A DNA stretch of 64,000 nt, taken from the NCBI RefSeq assembly GCF_900106955.1, contig NZ_FNNI01000002.1, positions 62,001 to 126,000 of the forward strand, given 5' to 3'. Under the pieces are notes generated by a model that was not told where the DNA came from, made no database searches, and saw nothing but the letters and a program-made list of their open reading frames with translations. Numbering within the stretch: position 1 is the first letter of the stretch; every line of letters begins with the position of its first letter. Below are positions 9,571-18,680 of this stretch, in pieces. Origin of the DNA: Aidingimonas halophila (lineage in GTDB: Bacteria > Pseudomonadota > Gammaproteobacteria > Pseudomonadales > Halomonadaceae). Made by a program: the position numbers and the translations under genes.

Positions 9571-11739
9571 TTACAGTGTGCAGGAAACACAGCCCTCGAC
9601 CTCGGTCCCCTCCAGCGCGGGTTGGCGCAGACGCACGTAGTAGAGCGTCTTGATACCCTTGCGCCAGGCGTAGATCTGGGCCCGGTTGAGATCGCGGGTG
9701 GTCACCGAATCCGGGAAGAACAGGGTCAGAGACAGCCCCTGGTCGACGTGTTTCGTCGCCTCGGCGTAGGTATCGATGATCTTCTCGGGACCGACTTCGT
9801 AGGCGTCCTGATAGTACTCGATATTGTCGTCGCTGAGATACGGCGCCGGATAGTAGACACGACCCAGCTTGCCTTCCTTGCGGATCTCGATCTTGCCCGC
9901 CACCGGATGGATGCTCGAGGTGGAGTGGTTGATGTACGAGATCGAACCGGTCGGCGGTACCGCCTGCAGGTTACGGTTGTAGAGCCCGTAGGCCATGACC
10001 GACTCCTTCAGAGCCTGCCAGTCCGCCTGGCCGGGAATGGCAATACCGGCCTTCTCGAACAATCCCCGGACCTTCTCGGTGCGCGGTTCCCACACCTGAT
10101 CGGTGTACTTGTCGAAGAAGGTGCCGTTGGCATAGTCGGATTCGGCGAAACCGGCAAAGCTCTGCCCTTTTTCGATCGCCAGGCGGTTGGAGGCGCGAAT
10201 CGCGTAATAGGCCACGCAATAGAAGTAGATATTGGTGAAGTCCAGGCCTTCATCGGAACCGTAGAAGATTCGTTCGCGCGCCAGGAAACCGTGCAGGTTC
10301 ATCTGCCCCAGACCGATGGCGTGCGATTGCGCGTTGCCCTCGGCAATGGACGGCACCGACTTCAGGTTGCTCATTTCCGAGACCGCGGTCAGGCCGCGCA
10401 CGGCGATCTCCACACTGGTACCGATATCGCCGGCATCCATCACCTTGGCGATGTTCATCGAGCCGAGGTTGCAGGAAATGTCGTGGCCGATCGCGCGATA
10501 GCCGAGATCGTCGTCGTACTCGGTCGGCGTATTGACCTGCAGGATCTCGGAGCAGAGGTTGCTCATGTTGATCCGCCCGGCGATCGGGTTGGCCCGATTC
10601 ACCGTATCCTCGAACATGATGTACGGGTAGCCGGATTCGAACTGCAATTCAGCGATCGTCTGGAAGAACTCGCGGGCGTTGATCTTGTCCTTGCGAATCC
10701 GCCGGTCGGCGACCATCTCATCGTATTTCTCGGTGACACTGATATCACCGAACGGGACGCCGTAGACACGCTCGACATCGTAGGGCGAGAACAGGTACAT
10801 GTCCTCGTTCTGCTTGGCCAGTTCGAAGGTGACGTCGGGAATCGTCACGCCCAGCGACAGCGTCTTGATGCGGATCTTCTCGTCGGCGTTCTCGCGCTTG
10901 GTATCCAGGAAGCGCAGAATGTCGGGATGGTGGGCGTTCAGGTACACCGCTCCGGCGCCCTGACGCGCCCCCAGCTGGTTGGCGTAGGAAAATGCGTCTT
11001 CGAGCATCTTCATGATCGGCACGATACCCGAGGACTGATTCTCGATGTGCTTGATCGGTGCCCCGGATTCGCGCACGTTGCTGAGCAGGAACGCGACCCC
11101 GCCGCCACGCTTGGAGAGCTGCAGCGCCGAATTGATCGAGCGGCCGATGGACTCCATGTTGTCTTCGATGCGCAGCAAGAAGCACGACACCAGTTCCCCG
11201 CGCTGGCGCTTGCCGCAGTTGAGGAACGTCGGGGTGGCAGGCTGGAAACGGCCGTTGATGATTTCGTCGACCAGAGAACGCGCCAGCGTCTCGTCGCCAC
11301 GAGCCAGCGTCAGCGCGACCATGCACACGCGATCCTCGTAACGCTCCAGATAGCGCTTGCCGTCGAACGTCTTCAGCGTGTAGCTGGTGTAGTACTTGAA
11401 CGCTCCGAGGAAACTCGGGAAGCGGAACTTGTAGGCATAGGCCTGTTCGAACAGCGACTTGATGAAGACAGTGTCGTACTGTTCGAGCACGTCGCCTTCG
11501 TAATAGCCTTTTTCGACCAGGTAATCGAGCTTCTCTTCCAGGGAGTGGAAGAAGACGGTGTTCTGATTGACGTGCTGCAGGAAATACTGACGCGCCGCTT
11601 CGCGATCCTTGTCGAGCTGCAGCTCCCCTTCCGGACCGTACAGATTGAGCATGGCATTGAGTGCATGGTAATCCAGCTCTCGTGCTTCGTTGCTCGAGGC
11701 ATTTTCACGCTGTGGCGCAACTACGCTTGTTGTTTCCAA
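9571..11739 (-). CDS. nrdE: Class Ib ribonucleotide reductase large subunit
   Basis: A 722-residue catalytic subunit reducing ribonucleoside diphosphates. Conserved blocks include [58 protein letters not shown] and [18 protein letters not shown]; the C-terminus ends CVSCTL, the cysteine pair re-reduced by NrdH. The start is TTG at 11739 (METTSVV), preceded by GAGGAATT and matching the E. coli NrdE N-terminus in length. It overlaps the end of nrdI by 19 bases, implying coupled translation. It lacks the long N-terminal ATP-cone of class Ia enzymes, as class Ib enzymes do. Confidence 0.96.
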   Translation of the reverse strand: METTSVVAPQRENASSNEARELDYHALNAMLNLYGPEGELQLDKDREAARQYFLQHVNQNTVFFHSLEEKLDYLVEKGYYEGDVLEQYDTVFIKSLFEQAYAYKFRFPSFLGAFKYYTSYTLKTFDGKRYLERYEDRVCMVALTLARGDETLARSLVDEIINGRFQPATPTFLNCGKRQRGELVSCFLLRIEDNMESIGRSINSALQLSKRGGGVAFLLSNVRESGAPIKHIENQSSGIVPIMKMLEDAFSYANQLGARQGAGAVYLNAHHPDILRFLDTKRENADEKIRIKTLSLGVTIPDVTFELAKQNEDMYLFSPYDVERVYGVPFGDISVTEKYDEMVADRRIRKDKINAREFFQTIAELQFESGYPYIMFEDTVNRANPIAGRINMSNLCSEILQVNTPTEYDDDLGYRAIGHDISCNLGSMNIAKVMDAGDIGTSVEIAVRGLTAVSEMSNLKSVPSIAEGNAQSHAIGLGQMNLHGFLARERIFYGSDEGLDFTNIYFYCVAYYAIRASNRLAIEKGQSFAGFAESDYANGTFFDKYTDQVWEPRTEKVRGLFEKAGIAIPGQADWQALKESVMAYGLYNRNLQAVPPTGSISYINHSTSSIHPVAGKIEIRKEGKLGRVYYPAPYLSDDNIEYYQDAYEVGPEKIIDTYAEATKHVDQGLSLTLFFPDSVTTRDLNRAQIYAWRKGIKTLYYVRLRQPALEGTEVEGCVSCTL

Positions 11740-12164
11740 AATTCCTCGACTCCCTTGCGAACCTCGGCGACATCATCAGGGGTGCCCAACAACTCGAACC
11801 GATAGAGCAGTGGCACCTGGCACTTCTCGGCGATGATTCGGCCCGCCAGGCAGAAGGCCGCACCGAAGTTGGTGTTACCAGCGGCGATCACACCGCGGAT
11901 CAGCCCGCGATTGTGTTCGTCATTGAGAAAACGGATGACCTGCCCCGGAACCGCCCCTTTGAGATGGCCGTTGCCATAGGTCGGGGTGATCAATATGTAG
12001 GGGGAGTCGACCCGCAGGAATGGCTCATCACGATTCAAGGGAATGCGCTGGGCCGGTAATCCCAGCTTTTCCACGAAACGGTGCGTGTTTCCTGAACGTG
12101 TCGAAAAATAGACCAGCTCCCCCCCTGCTGCAGGCTCCGTGTCGAGCGCTGCGGGCTGATTCAT
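11721..12164 (-). CDS. nrdI: NrdI flavodoxin-like activator of class Ib RNR
   Basis: A 147-residue flavoprotein that supplies the oxidant for assembling the Mn(III)2-tyrosyl cofactor in NrdF. The FMN-binding loop reads [12 protein letters not shown], followed by ITPTYGNG and the family block [21 protein letters not shown] 12164 is chosen because it overlaps the nrdH stop (ATGA arrangement) and the family starts here; a longer frame upstream merely reads nrdH in another frame. Confidence 0.94.
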   Translation of the reverse strand: MNQPAALDTEPAAGGELVYFSTRSGNTHRFVEKLGLPAQRIPLNRDEPFLRVDSPYILITPTYGNGHLKGAVPGQVIRFLNDEHNRGLIRGVIAAGNTNFGAAFCLAGRIIAEKCQVPLLYRFELLGTPDDVAEVRKGVEEFWKQQA

Positions 12165-12385
12165 GCCACCAGGGCCTGAATCCTGTCCGGACGGAAGCCT
12201 GACCAGTGGTCTTCCCCGGCGACGACCACCGGCAGTTGACGGTATCCCATGTCTTGTACCGTCTCGAGCGCCACAGGGTCTTCGGTAAGATCGATGACGG
12301 TGTAATCTAGCCCCTGCTTGTCCAGAGCGCGGTAAGTGGCGTTGCACTGAACGCAGGCAGGTTTGCTGTAAATCTTGATCGTCAT
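12161..12385 (-). CDS. nrdH: NrdH glutaredoxin-like electron donor
   Basis: A 74-residue redoxin, the first gene of nrdHIEF. The active site is CVQC (C11-C14) in [15 protein letters not shown], and the C-terminus carries the NrdH signature WSGFRPD. It uses thioredoxin reductase to pass electrons to the NrdE C-terminal cysteines. ATG 12385 gives the normal family length, with AAAGGGAGTCGCAATC just upstream as ribosome-binding region. Two NrdR-type boxes lie 68-114 bases upstream. Confidence 0.94.
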   Translation of the reverse strand: MTIKIYSKPACVQCNATYRALDKQGLDYTVIDLTEDPVALETVQDMGYRQLPVVVAGEDHWSGFRPDRIQALVA

Positions 12386-12452
12386 GATTGCGACTCCCTT
12401 TGTTGACGACGCGCGGCAGCGTGATGGTTTGCGGACACCGTCCATGAACGGC

Positions 12453-12499
12453 ACACCACATATGGTAGAACACACCGACGAAAAATCAATATATGGTTT
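12453..12499 (-). promoter_or_regulatory. Tandem NrdR boxes upstream of nrdHIEF
   Basis: Two 16-base AT-rich sites, 12453-12468 (core CCACATATGG) and 12484-12499 (core CAATATATGG), are exactly 31 bases apart. That is the three-turn spacing at which NrdR tetramers bind paired boxes at nrd promoters. NrdR would repress nrdHIEF when dATP is ample. Confidence 0.7.
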
Positions 12500-12540
12500 T
12501 TTGTAGCAAATTGTGTTCATCTGCCAGTCAACGTTCGGAG

Positions 12541-13725
12541 TCAGGAGATAGGCGGTTTTTGCCGGGTCAAGTGATGGGCAATCGCCATCTTCAACGGTGT
12601 CACACGTTCGGCGAGTCGGAGTCCGGCATGACGCAACAGGCGTGCCGGCGGACGATCATCGGTATACAGCGACACGATCGCCTGAGTGGCCACATAGAGC
12701 GGGCCGGTTGCCAGGCGGTGATGGCGTTCATAGGGGCCCAGAACGGCCCGGCCCCCAATATCTTGTGCCTGGCGGTGCGCGACGATAACACGCCTGGCCA
12801 GTTCTTGCTGCCCCTGAAGGCCGAGGTTGAAACCGTGCGCCGTGACAGGATGCATGCCGACAGCGGCATCGCCGACCAGAGCGAATCGGCGTGCCACGAA
12901 ACGATGCGCATAGGTGCTCACGAGCGGGTAGACGGCCGGTTCGCCCTGCTTGCGCATGTCGCCGAGCCGGTAGTCGAAACGCGCCGCGATATGGGTCGAG
13001 AAGGTCTCGTCATCCAGGGCCGTCAGCGATTCCATCTCGCGCTTGGGTAGCGTCACGACCACCGAGGATTCATGCGGTCCCAATGGCAACAGCGCCAGCG
13101 TCTGGCCATGGTCGAACCACTCCCAAGCCGATTGGTCATGGGCTTTATCGTGTTGCATGCGGCACACCAGCATGCTGCGACCGTTATCACACATCTCGGC
13201 GCCGATACCCATCTGCCGCCGCGCCTCCGAAAAGCGGCTGTCGGCCGCCACGGCCAGGTCAGCCTCGAGTCGGGTACCGTCATCGAGCCATAGCCGGGCA
13301 TGCCGGGAATCGCTATCGATACGCTGCAACGCCGCTTCATGCCAGACTACCCCGTCACATTCCGCTACAGCGTCGAACGCCGCCTGACGCAACCGATAGT
13401 TGGGCACCAGCACCCCCAGAGGCTGGCGTGAATCCCCTCGCCCACTCGAGATTGTCATGGCGAATGGTGAGTCGCCGTTGAAGACACGAGCATCGCGTAA
13501 CGGTGATATGGCATCGGCCGGCAGCCGATGCCAGATATCCAGTGCTTTCAGAATGGCCTGGGAGGCGTGGTGAAGCGCGATCTCGCGACCATCCGGTACC
13601 GGATCACGCAGTGTTGCCATCGACTGTTTGTCGACCAGCGCCACCGACAGCCCGGCGGCTGCCAGCGCCCGGGTAAAACATAGCCCGACAGGTCCGGCCC
13701 CGATCACAGCGACATCGACGCGCAT
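12541..13725 (-). CDS. ubiM: FAD-dependent ubiquinone-type hydroxylase, UbiM-like
   Basis: A 394-residue flavin monooxygenase of the UbiH/UbiF/COQ6 family. It has the Rossmann motif VIGAGPVG (7-14), ending in a glutamate-free dinucleotide fold typical of the class, and the second FAD motif GDAAVGMHPVTAHGFNLGL. The MHPVTAHG form, instead of the usual HPxxGQG, is what I associate with UbiM, which hydroxylates the ubiquinone ring. A general UbiH-family assignment is certain, the UbiM label less so. It is divergent from the IutA-like receptor, sharing a 150-base promoter region. A role in siderophore metabolism is possible but unsupported. Confidence 0.7.
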   Translation of the reverse strand: MRVDVAVIGAGPVGLCFTRALAAAGLSVALVDKQSMATLRDPVPDGREIALHHASQAILKALDIWHRLPADAISPLRDARVFNGDSPFAMTISSGRGDSRQPLGVLVPNYRLRQAAFDAVAECDGVVWHEAALQRIDSDSRHARLWLDDGTRLEADLAVAADSRFSEARRQMGIGAEMCDNGRSMLVCRMQHDKAHDQSAWEWFDHGQTLALLPLGPHESSVVVTLPKREMESLTALDDETFSTHIAARFDYRLGDMRKQGEPAVYPLVSTYAHRFVARRFALVGDAAVGMHPVTAHGFNLGLQGQQELARRVIVAHRQAQDIGGRAVLGPYERHHRLATGPLYVATQAIVSLYTDDRPPARLLRHAGLRLAERVTPLKMAIAHHLTRQKPPIS

Positions 13726-13783
13726 TTCGACTCCTTCTCCATGACCGCATGCCGACCGAAGCGAACGGCAGTCTGTTGAAATA

Positions 13784-13802
13784 AATGCAAATTACTCTTA
13801 TT
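13784..13802 (+). promoter_or_regulatory. Weak Fur-box-like site before iutA-like receptor
   Basis: AATGCAAATTACTCTTATT matches about 9 of 19 positions of the Fur consensus (GATAATGATAATCATTATC), 74 bases upstream of the receptor start. Weakest of the Fur-like sites listed here. Confidence 0.35.
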
Positions 13803-13875
13803 GAGTTTAATTGTCATCTTCACTACCCTGAGCCGCGCATTCCAATACCAAGCATCCTCAGCAAGGAAAACCGCA

Positions 13876-16023
13876 ATGAAAAAACCGCTGACACTCGGCC
13901 TGGTGGTAACCGCCGGGTCGATGGCATCCGGCCTATACGCCCAGGAAAACAAGGATACCATGGTGGTGGTTGGCTCCCGTACCCCTACCCAGATCAATCA
14001 GATACCCAGTGCCGTTCAGGTCGTCGAGGAAGCAGAGCTACAACAGCAGATCGAAACGGGAGCCGACCTAAAGACGGCATTAGGCAAGCTGGTGCCAGGG
14101 CTGGATTTCGCGCCGCAAGGTCGGACCAATTATGGCCAGAACATGCGCGGACGTAGCGTACAGGTTCTGGTCGATGGTATCTCGATGAATAGTTCACGGG
14201 GATTATCCCGTCAATTCGATTCCATCGATCCCTTCAATATCGAGCGAATCGAAGTTCTATCCGGTGCCAGCAGTCTCTACGGCGGCGGCGCCACAGGCGG
14301 CATCATCAATATCATCACCAAGAGAGGCGAATCTGGTGGGCCGCACTGGGAAAGTGAAGCTGGCGTCACAACCGGTTTCAATAACAGTGACGACCGAGAC
14401 TACCGAGTGGCGCAATCCGCCAGTGGCGGCAACGAACACATTCAGGGTCGAATCGGCGTCGCCTATCAGGACAATGGCCGCCAATACGATGGCAACGGCG
14501 ATGAAATCTTTCCTGACATCTCGCAAACCGATCTGCAGGATAATCGCAGTATCGATATCTTCGGCAGCTTGACTGTCAACCTGGATACCAACCAGACGCT
14601 GGAACTGGGTGCCCAGCTTTACCGTTCAGGCTACGAGGGGGATCGCAGCGTATATTTTCCTAACCTCGATGCTGATCCCGCCAACCTGAATGATGCAGAA
14701 ATTCGCGATGGCTTCAATGCGGATCGCGAGCCCGAAACCGACCGCAAGATGGTCAACCTGCAATATCACAATGCCGATTTCCTCAAACAGAATTTTTACT
14801 TACAGGCCTACCATCGAGAGGAAGAAGCCAGCTTTCATCCATTCCCGTATGTCTCAGACTATGACGACTTGGATGGTGATGATGAGTGGGACCTCGATGA
14901 ACCAGTCAATCAATATGCCTTCTCTGCCTCCAAGCAGAACACCGACCTGACAGGCATCAAGGCTTTGTTCGATGCCCAGCCTGGGCAGGATGTCAACCTG
15001 ACCTACGGCGTGGATCTGGACCGAGAGTCTTTCGACGCTTCTCAGATGTATTTCGATACTGCTCTCACCGATGCCAGTGGAGGTTTAATCCAACGTAATG
15101 CTGGCATTTCCCCGCGCTACCCCGGTTACGAGATCGACACCTATGCCGGTTATATGCAGGGTGACTGGCAAGCGACGGATGCCTTGAAAGTCAGCGGCGG
15201 TATACGCCACCAATATATGGATGTGGAAATCGATGATTTCCAGGGCATCCCGGGAGGAGAAAACGACTACGACGCCACGCTTTTTAACGCCCAAGCACTC
15301 TATGATTTTCAGAATGGTCAACAGAGCTGGGTGCAATTCAGCCAGGGCTTCGAGCTTCCCGATCCGGCAAAGTATTATGGCCAGGATGAAGGATTCAATG
15401 TCGCTGAGAATCCACTCTCTGCCATCGAGACCAATCAATTCGAAATTGGCTGGCGGTATCAAGGCGCTCATTGGCAGGCACAAACTGCTGCCTATTACGC
15501 CTGGTCCGATGAATCACTGGAATACAACTCTGATGGCTTGAGCGTCAATGTCGTCGACGAGAAAAAACGGGATTTCGGTCTCGAGAGCAAAGTCACCCGC
15601 TACTTCGACAACGGTTTCGAGGCAGGGGGTACGCTCCATTTGGTACGTTCCGAGCAGAAGAACGACAGCGGCGATTGGGAAAAGCGTGGTATCGATACCT
15701 CATCACCGTCCAGTGCCACCGCCTTCGTCGGGTGGTCGGATCTTGACCGATCCGCACGTCTTCAAGCCAATCATGAGTTCGATCTGGAGGATGACGAAGG
15801 TGGTCGTATCGATAGCCACACCACTCTCGACTTGTCATTGAGCCAGCAGACCGACGTCGGCAAAGTCAGTCTGGGTATCCAGAATCTACTCGATGAGAGT
15901 TATTCAACGACTTGGGGCCAACGTGCCGCCTCGCTTTACTCTCCTCGCTATGGCCCCGAATACCTCTACGACTACCAGGGACGTGGCCGAACGTACACGC
16001 TGAACTGGTCCATGTCCTACTGA
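13876..16023 (+). CDS. iutA: TonB-dependent receptor, IutA-like (ferric aerobactin/hydroxamate-citrate type)
   Basis: A 715-residue outer-membrane receptor with signal peptide (MKKPLTLGLVVTAGSMASG, cleaved after LYA), TonB box DTMVVVG, plug domain and 22-strand barrel. It follows E. coli IutA closely along its length: VLVDGISMNSSRG, RQFDSIDPFNIERIEV, ASSLYGGGATGGIINI, FSQGFELPDPAKYYG and the C-terminus YLYDYQGRGRTYTLN. IutA takes up ferric aerobactin, a citrate-hydroxamate siderophore. ATG 13876 has AAGGA at 13863-13867; the longer frame would add 25 residues before the signal peptide. No aerobactin synthesis genes are visible, so it may import a foreign siderophore or the locus's own citrate-based product. 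Confidence 0.85.
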   Translation: MKKPLTLGLVVTAGSMASGLYAQENKDTMVVVGSRTPTQINQIPSAVQVVEEAELQQQIETGADLKTALGKLVPGLDFAPQGRTNYGQNMRGRSVQVLVDGISMNSSRGLSRQFDSIDPFNIERIEVLSGASSLYGGGATGGIINIITKRGESGGPHWESEAGVTTGFNNSDDRDYRVAQSASGGNEHIQGRIGVAYQDNGRQYDGNGDEIFPDISQTDLQDNRSIDIFGSLTVNLDTNQTLELGAQLYRSGYEGDRSVYFPNLDADPANLNDAEIRDGFNADREPETDRKMVNLQYHNADFLKQNFYLQAYHREEEASFHPFPYVSDYDDLDGDDEWDLDEPVNQYAFSASKQNTDLTGIKALFDAQPGQDVNLTYGVDLDRESFDASQMYFDTALTDASGGLIQRNAGISPRYPGYEIDTYAGYMQGDWQATDALKVSGGIRHQYMDVEIDDFQGIPGGENDYDATLFNAQALYDFQNGQQSWVQFSQGFELPDPAKYYGQDEGFNVAENPLSAIETNQFEIGWRYQGAHWQAQTAAYYAWSDESLEYNSDGLSVNVVDEKKRDFGLESKVTRYFDNGFEAGGTLHLVRSEQKNDSGDWEKRGIDTSSPSSATAFVGWSDLDRSARLQANHEFDLEDDEGGRIDSHTTLDLSLSQQTDVGKVSLGIQNLLDESYSTTWGQRAASLYSPRYGPEYLYDYQGRGRTYTLNWSMSY

Positions 16024-16046
16024 TTCATCGCCCCGATGCTCGCTTT

Positions 16047-16075
16047 CGCCCCGCACTGTTGCGGGGCGTTTTATT
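16047..16075 (+). terminator. Rho-independent terminator after iutA-like gene
   Basis: A perfect 9-bp stem, CGCCCCGCA (16047-16055) with TGCGGGGCG (16060-16068), four-base loop, followed by TTTTATT. Confidence 0.85.
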
Positions 16076-16207
16076 GGTGCGACAGCCATTGTCCGACCCG
16101 TGACGCCCGCATCAATGCCCCAGCACTCCAGGCCGGGACCGAGGCCAAGATAGGTAACAATGATCATGCGTCTCTATCGCACCCGTATATGCGCCTATAT
16201 TGCAGAA

Positions 16208-16226
16208 GCAAATGAAAAACGTTATC
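16208..16226 (+). promoter_or_regulatory. Fur box before second TonB receptor
   Basis: GCAAATGAAAAACGTTATC matches 14 of 19 consensus Fur positions and lies 80-98 bases upstream of the receptor start. Best Fur-like match in the window. Confidence 0.65.
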
Positions 16227-16305
16227 GTTCGTCACCGTATTTCTCTAACAAGCCATCACTAACAACAAAACATCATTACATCGAATCAAACAGGGGATTT
16301 TCCTT

Positions 16306-18471
16306 ATGCCAAGTTACCAACGACCGCGCCACGTACGGCTGAGCCTGCTGCCACTCGCGTTCTTATCTGCCCTGCCCGCCACTGCCATGGCACAGGATAC
16401 ATCCGGGTCGGAGAGAGCCGACGGCAACGAATTGGACCCACTGGTGATCAATGCGACCCGCAACCGCAGTAGCGCAGGCGAGACCCCGCATAAGGTCACC
16501 ATCATCGACCGCGAGCAGATCAAGCAGCAGCTGGCGATCACCCAGGACCCGAGCCAAGTGCTCAGCAACCTGATCCCCTCCTACTCGCCCAGCCGCCAGA
16601 AGCTCAACAATAGCGGCGAGACCTTCCGCGGCCGATCGGCTCTGTTCATGGTCGACGGCGTACCGCAGTCCAATCCGCTGGGCGGCGGGGGAAGAGATAG
16701 TTATACCATCGATCTCTCCATGGTCGAGCGTATCGAAGTCATCCACGGTGCCAGCGCCGAGCATGGCCTGGGGGCGACCGGCGGTATCATCAACTACGTG
16801 ACCAAGCGCCCCGAAGGCGCCGGGGTAAGCCAGCATGTCGGCGTCAGCTTGACCAGCGACGATGATTTCGAGTCGGAAGGCTTCGGCAACAAGGTGGATT
16901 ATCGCCTCAGCGGCCAGGACGGCGACTGGGACTACACGGTCGCCGCTAGCCGCCAGAAACGCGGCGTCTTCTATGATGGCGACGACGAGATCGTCGGCAT
17001 GGCCTATCATGGCGAGATCCAGAACTCCGAGAGCTACGACCTGATGGCCAAGGCGGGCTACTGGATCGACGACAACCAGAACGTCGAGCTCTCCCTCAAT
17101 CATTACGACCTCGATGTCGACGACGACTATGTGCCGGTATCCGGCGATCGCGACGCGGGCGTGCCGACCACAGCCCGCAAGGGTAATCCCGATAACGACC
17201 CGGGCTACAACAGAGTCACCAACGCCCGGCTGTCCTACGAGAACAGCGACTGGCTGGGCAACGAGTTAGATGCCCAACTTTATACCCAGCGCTTCCGCGC
17301 ACAGTTTGGTGCCACCGGCCTAGGCTCCTTCCCCTACCAGGACGATGCGGGCAATACCCTCTTCGACCACACCCGCAACGAGTCCGACAAGGTCGGTGCC
17401 AAGTTCTCCCTGAGCCGCGACGGCCTGCTCGACGATCGCCTCAAGCTGACCACTGGCCTCGACCTGCTGCAGGACGACACCCGCCAGCAGCTGGTGAAGA
17501 CCGGTCGTAACTATGTGCCGGAGAGCCGGTTCCGTAACCTTGCCGCCTTCCTGCAGGGCGACTACGACCTGACCGAGTCGTTGAGCCTGCATGCCGGGGT
17601 CCGCCAGGAGCATGCCACGCTGAACGTCGACGACTACTCGACTGTGGATCGTAGTACCAGTGTCGAAAACGACCTCGTCTCGGTGGAGGGCGGTAATCCC
17701 GATTTCGACGAGACCCTGTTCAATGCCGGTATCATCTACCAGGCCACCGACTGGGCCCAGCTCTACGCCAACTACTCCGAGGGCTTCGGCATGCCCGACG
17801 TGGGCCGGGTATTGCGCGGTGTCAACGAACCCGGCCAGGACGTCGACACCCTGATCGACCTCTCGCCCATCGTCACCGACAACCGTGAGGTCGGCGCCCG
17901 CTTCGACTGGGACCGCTACGGCCTCGAGCTGAGCTATTATGAGTCGAATTCCGACCTCGGCCAGCGCATCGAGCCCGATGACCAGGGCGTCTACCGGGTC
18001 CAGCGGGAGAAGACCGAGATCCAGGGCGTCGAGATCACCGGCGAGGCCCAGGTGAATGACGCCCACCAGCTGCGGCTCACTTACACCCACGCCAAGGGCA
18101 AATCGGACACCGATGGTGACGGCAGCGTGGACACCAAGCTGACGGGCCGAGATCTCGCTCCGGACACCGTCAAACTGGCCTGGAGCGCGGCCTGGAACGA
18201 CAAGCTCTCCTCCCACCTCCAGTACAGCTACTATCGTGACCGCAGCTTCGACGACCCAGAGCTCGAGTTCGACGGCTACGGCCTCGTCGACGCCTCCCTG
18301 ACCTACCAGTTACCCATGGGTCGCGCCAGCCTGGGCATAGAGAACCTCACCGACGAGGACTACTTCACCTACTACTCACAATCGTTCCCTCAGTCGCCCG
18401 CGCTTGAAGACGACCTGTACTTCAAGGGCCGGGGGCGCACCTTCACCCTGAGCTACCAGCTCGACTTCTAA
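16306..18471 (+). CDS. TonB-dependent siderophore receptor, candidate achromobactin-type receptor
   Basis: A 721-residue outer-membrane receptor: signal peptide (LSLLPLAFLSALPATAMA), TonB box region DPLVINATRN, plug motifs FRGRSALFMVDGVPQSNP and ERIEVIHGASAEHGLGATGG, and a C-terminus ENLTDEDYFTYYSQ...RGRTFTLSYQLDF. It belongs to the same broad receptor class as IutA but is not closely similar. Its own promoter with a strong Fur box, its terminator, and the exporter/importer operon just downstream suggest it takes up the siderophore made by the acs genes. That assignment is inferred from context. ATG 16306 has AGGGGA upstream. Confidence 0.82.
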   Translation: MPSYQRPRHVRLSLLPLAFLSALPATAMAQDTSGSERADGNELDPLVINATRNRSSAGETPHKVTIIDREQIKQQLAITQDPSQVLSNLIPSYSPSRQKLNNSGETFRGRSALFMVDGVPQSNPLGGGGRDSYTIDLSMVERIEVIHGASAEHGLGATGGIINYVTKRPEGAGVSQHVGVSLTSDDDFESEGFGNKVDYRLSGQDGDWDYTVAASRQKRGVFYDGDDEIVGMAYHGEIQNSESYDLMAKAGYWIDDNQNVELSLNHYDLDVDDDYVPVSGDRDAGVPTTARKGNPDNDPGYNRVTNARLSYENSDWLGNELDAQLYTQRFRAQFGATGLGSFPYQDDAGNTLFDHTRNESDKVGAKFSLSRDGLLDDRLKLTTGLDLLQDDTRQQLVKTGRNYVPESRFRNLAAFLQGDYDLTESLSLHAGVRQEHATLNVDDYSTVDRSTSVENDLVSVEGGNPDFDETLFNAGIIYQATDWAQLYANYSEGFGMPDVGRVLRGVNEPGQDVDTLIDLSPIVTDNREVGARFDWDRYGLELSYYESNSDLGQRIEPDDQGVYRVQREKTEIQGVEITGEAQVNDAHQLRLTYTHAKGKSDTDGDGSVDTKLTGRDLAPDTVKLAWSAAWNDKLSSHLQYSYYRDRSFDDPELEFDGYGLVDASLTYQLPMGRASLGIENLTDEDYFTYYSQSFPQSPALEDDLYFKGRGRTFTLSYQLDF

Positions 18472-18500
18472 GCAAGACGTCCGATTGATCTGGCTTGTTG

Positions 18501-18526
18501 AGCGGCGCCCCATGGCGCCGCTTTAG
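18501..18526 (+). terminator. Terminator after second receptor
   Basis: A perfect 9-bp stem, AGCGGCGCC (18501-18509) with GGCGCCGCT (18514-18522), followed by a short T-rich tract (TTAGT). Poor U-run, so moderately strong at best. Confidence 0.55.
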
Positions 18527-18564
18527 TCGCAAGCATCCCCCGGCGCACCGTCACCCTATCACTC

Positions 18565-18583
18565 GCAATTGATAACGTTTTGC
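18565..18583 (+). promoter_or_regulatory. Fur-box-like site before siderophore export/import operon
   Basis: GCAATTGATAACGTTTTGC matches about 11 of 19 consensus positions. A second half-site-like stretch (AATGTTATCATTTC, 18598-18611) lies between it and the exporter start at 18681, so two Fur dimers could bind. Confidence 0.5.
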
Positions 18584-18680
18584 ATTTAAGCCCGGCAATG
18601 TTATCATTTCTGTCCATGATGCATTTCACGCAGGCGCCTCGCCCAACCAGCGCCTGTCGTCCCCCGCCGAGTGAGTGTCC

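Noticed and set aside
9622-11805. A 727-codon open frame on the plus strand
   Set aside because: Exact antisense of nrdE; the GC-rich third-position pattern of the real gene keeps the opposite frame open. No family motifs and no ribosome-binding site.
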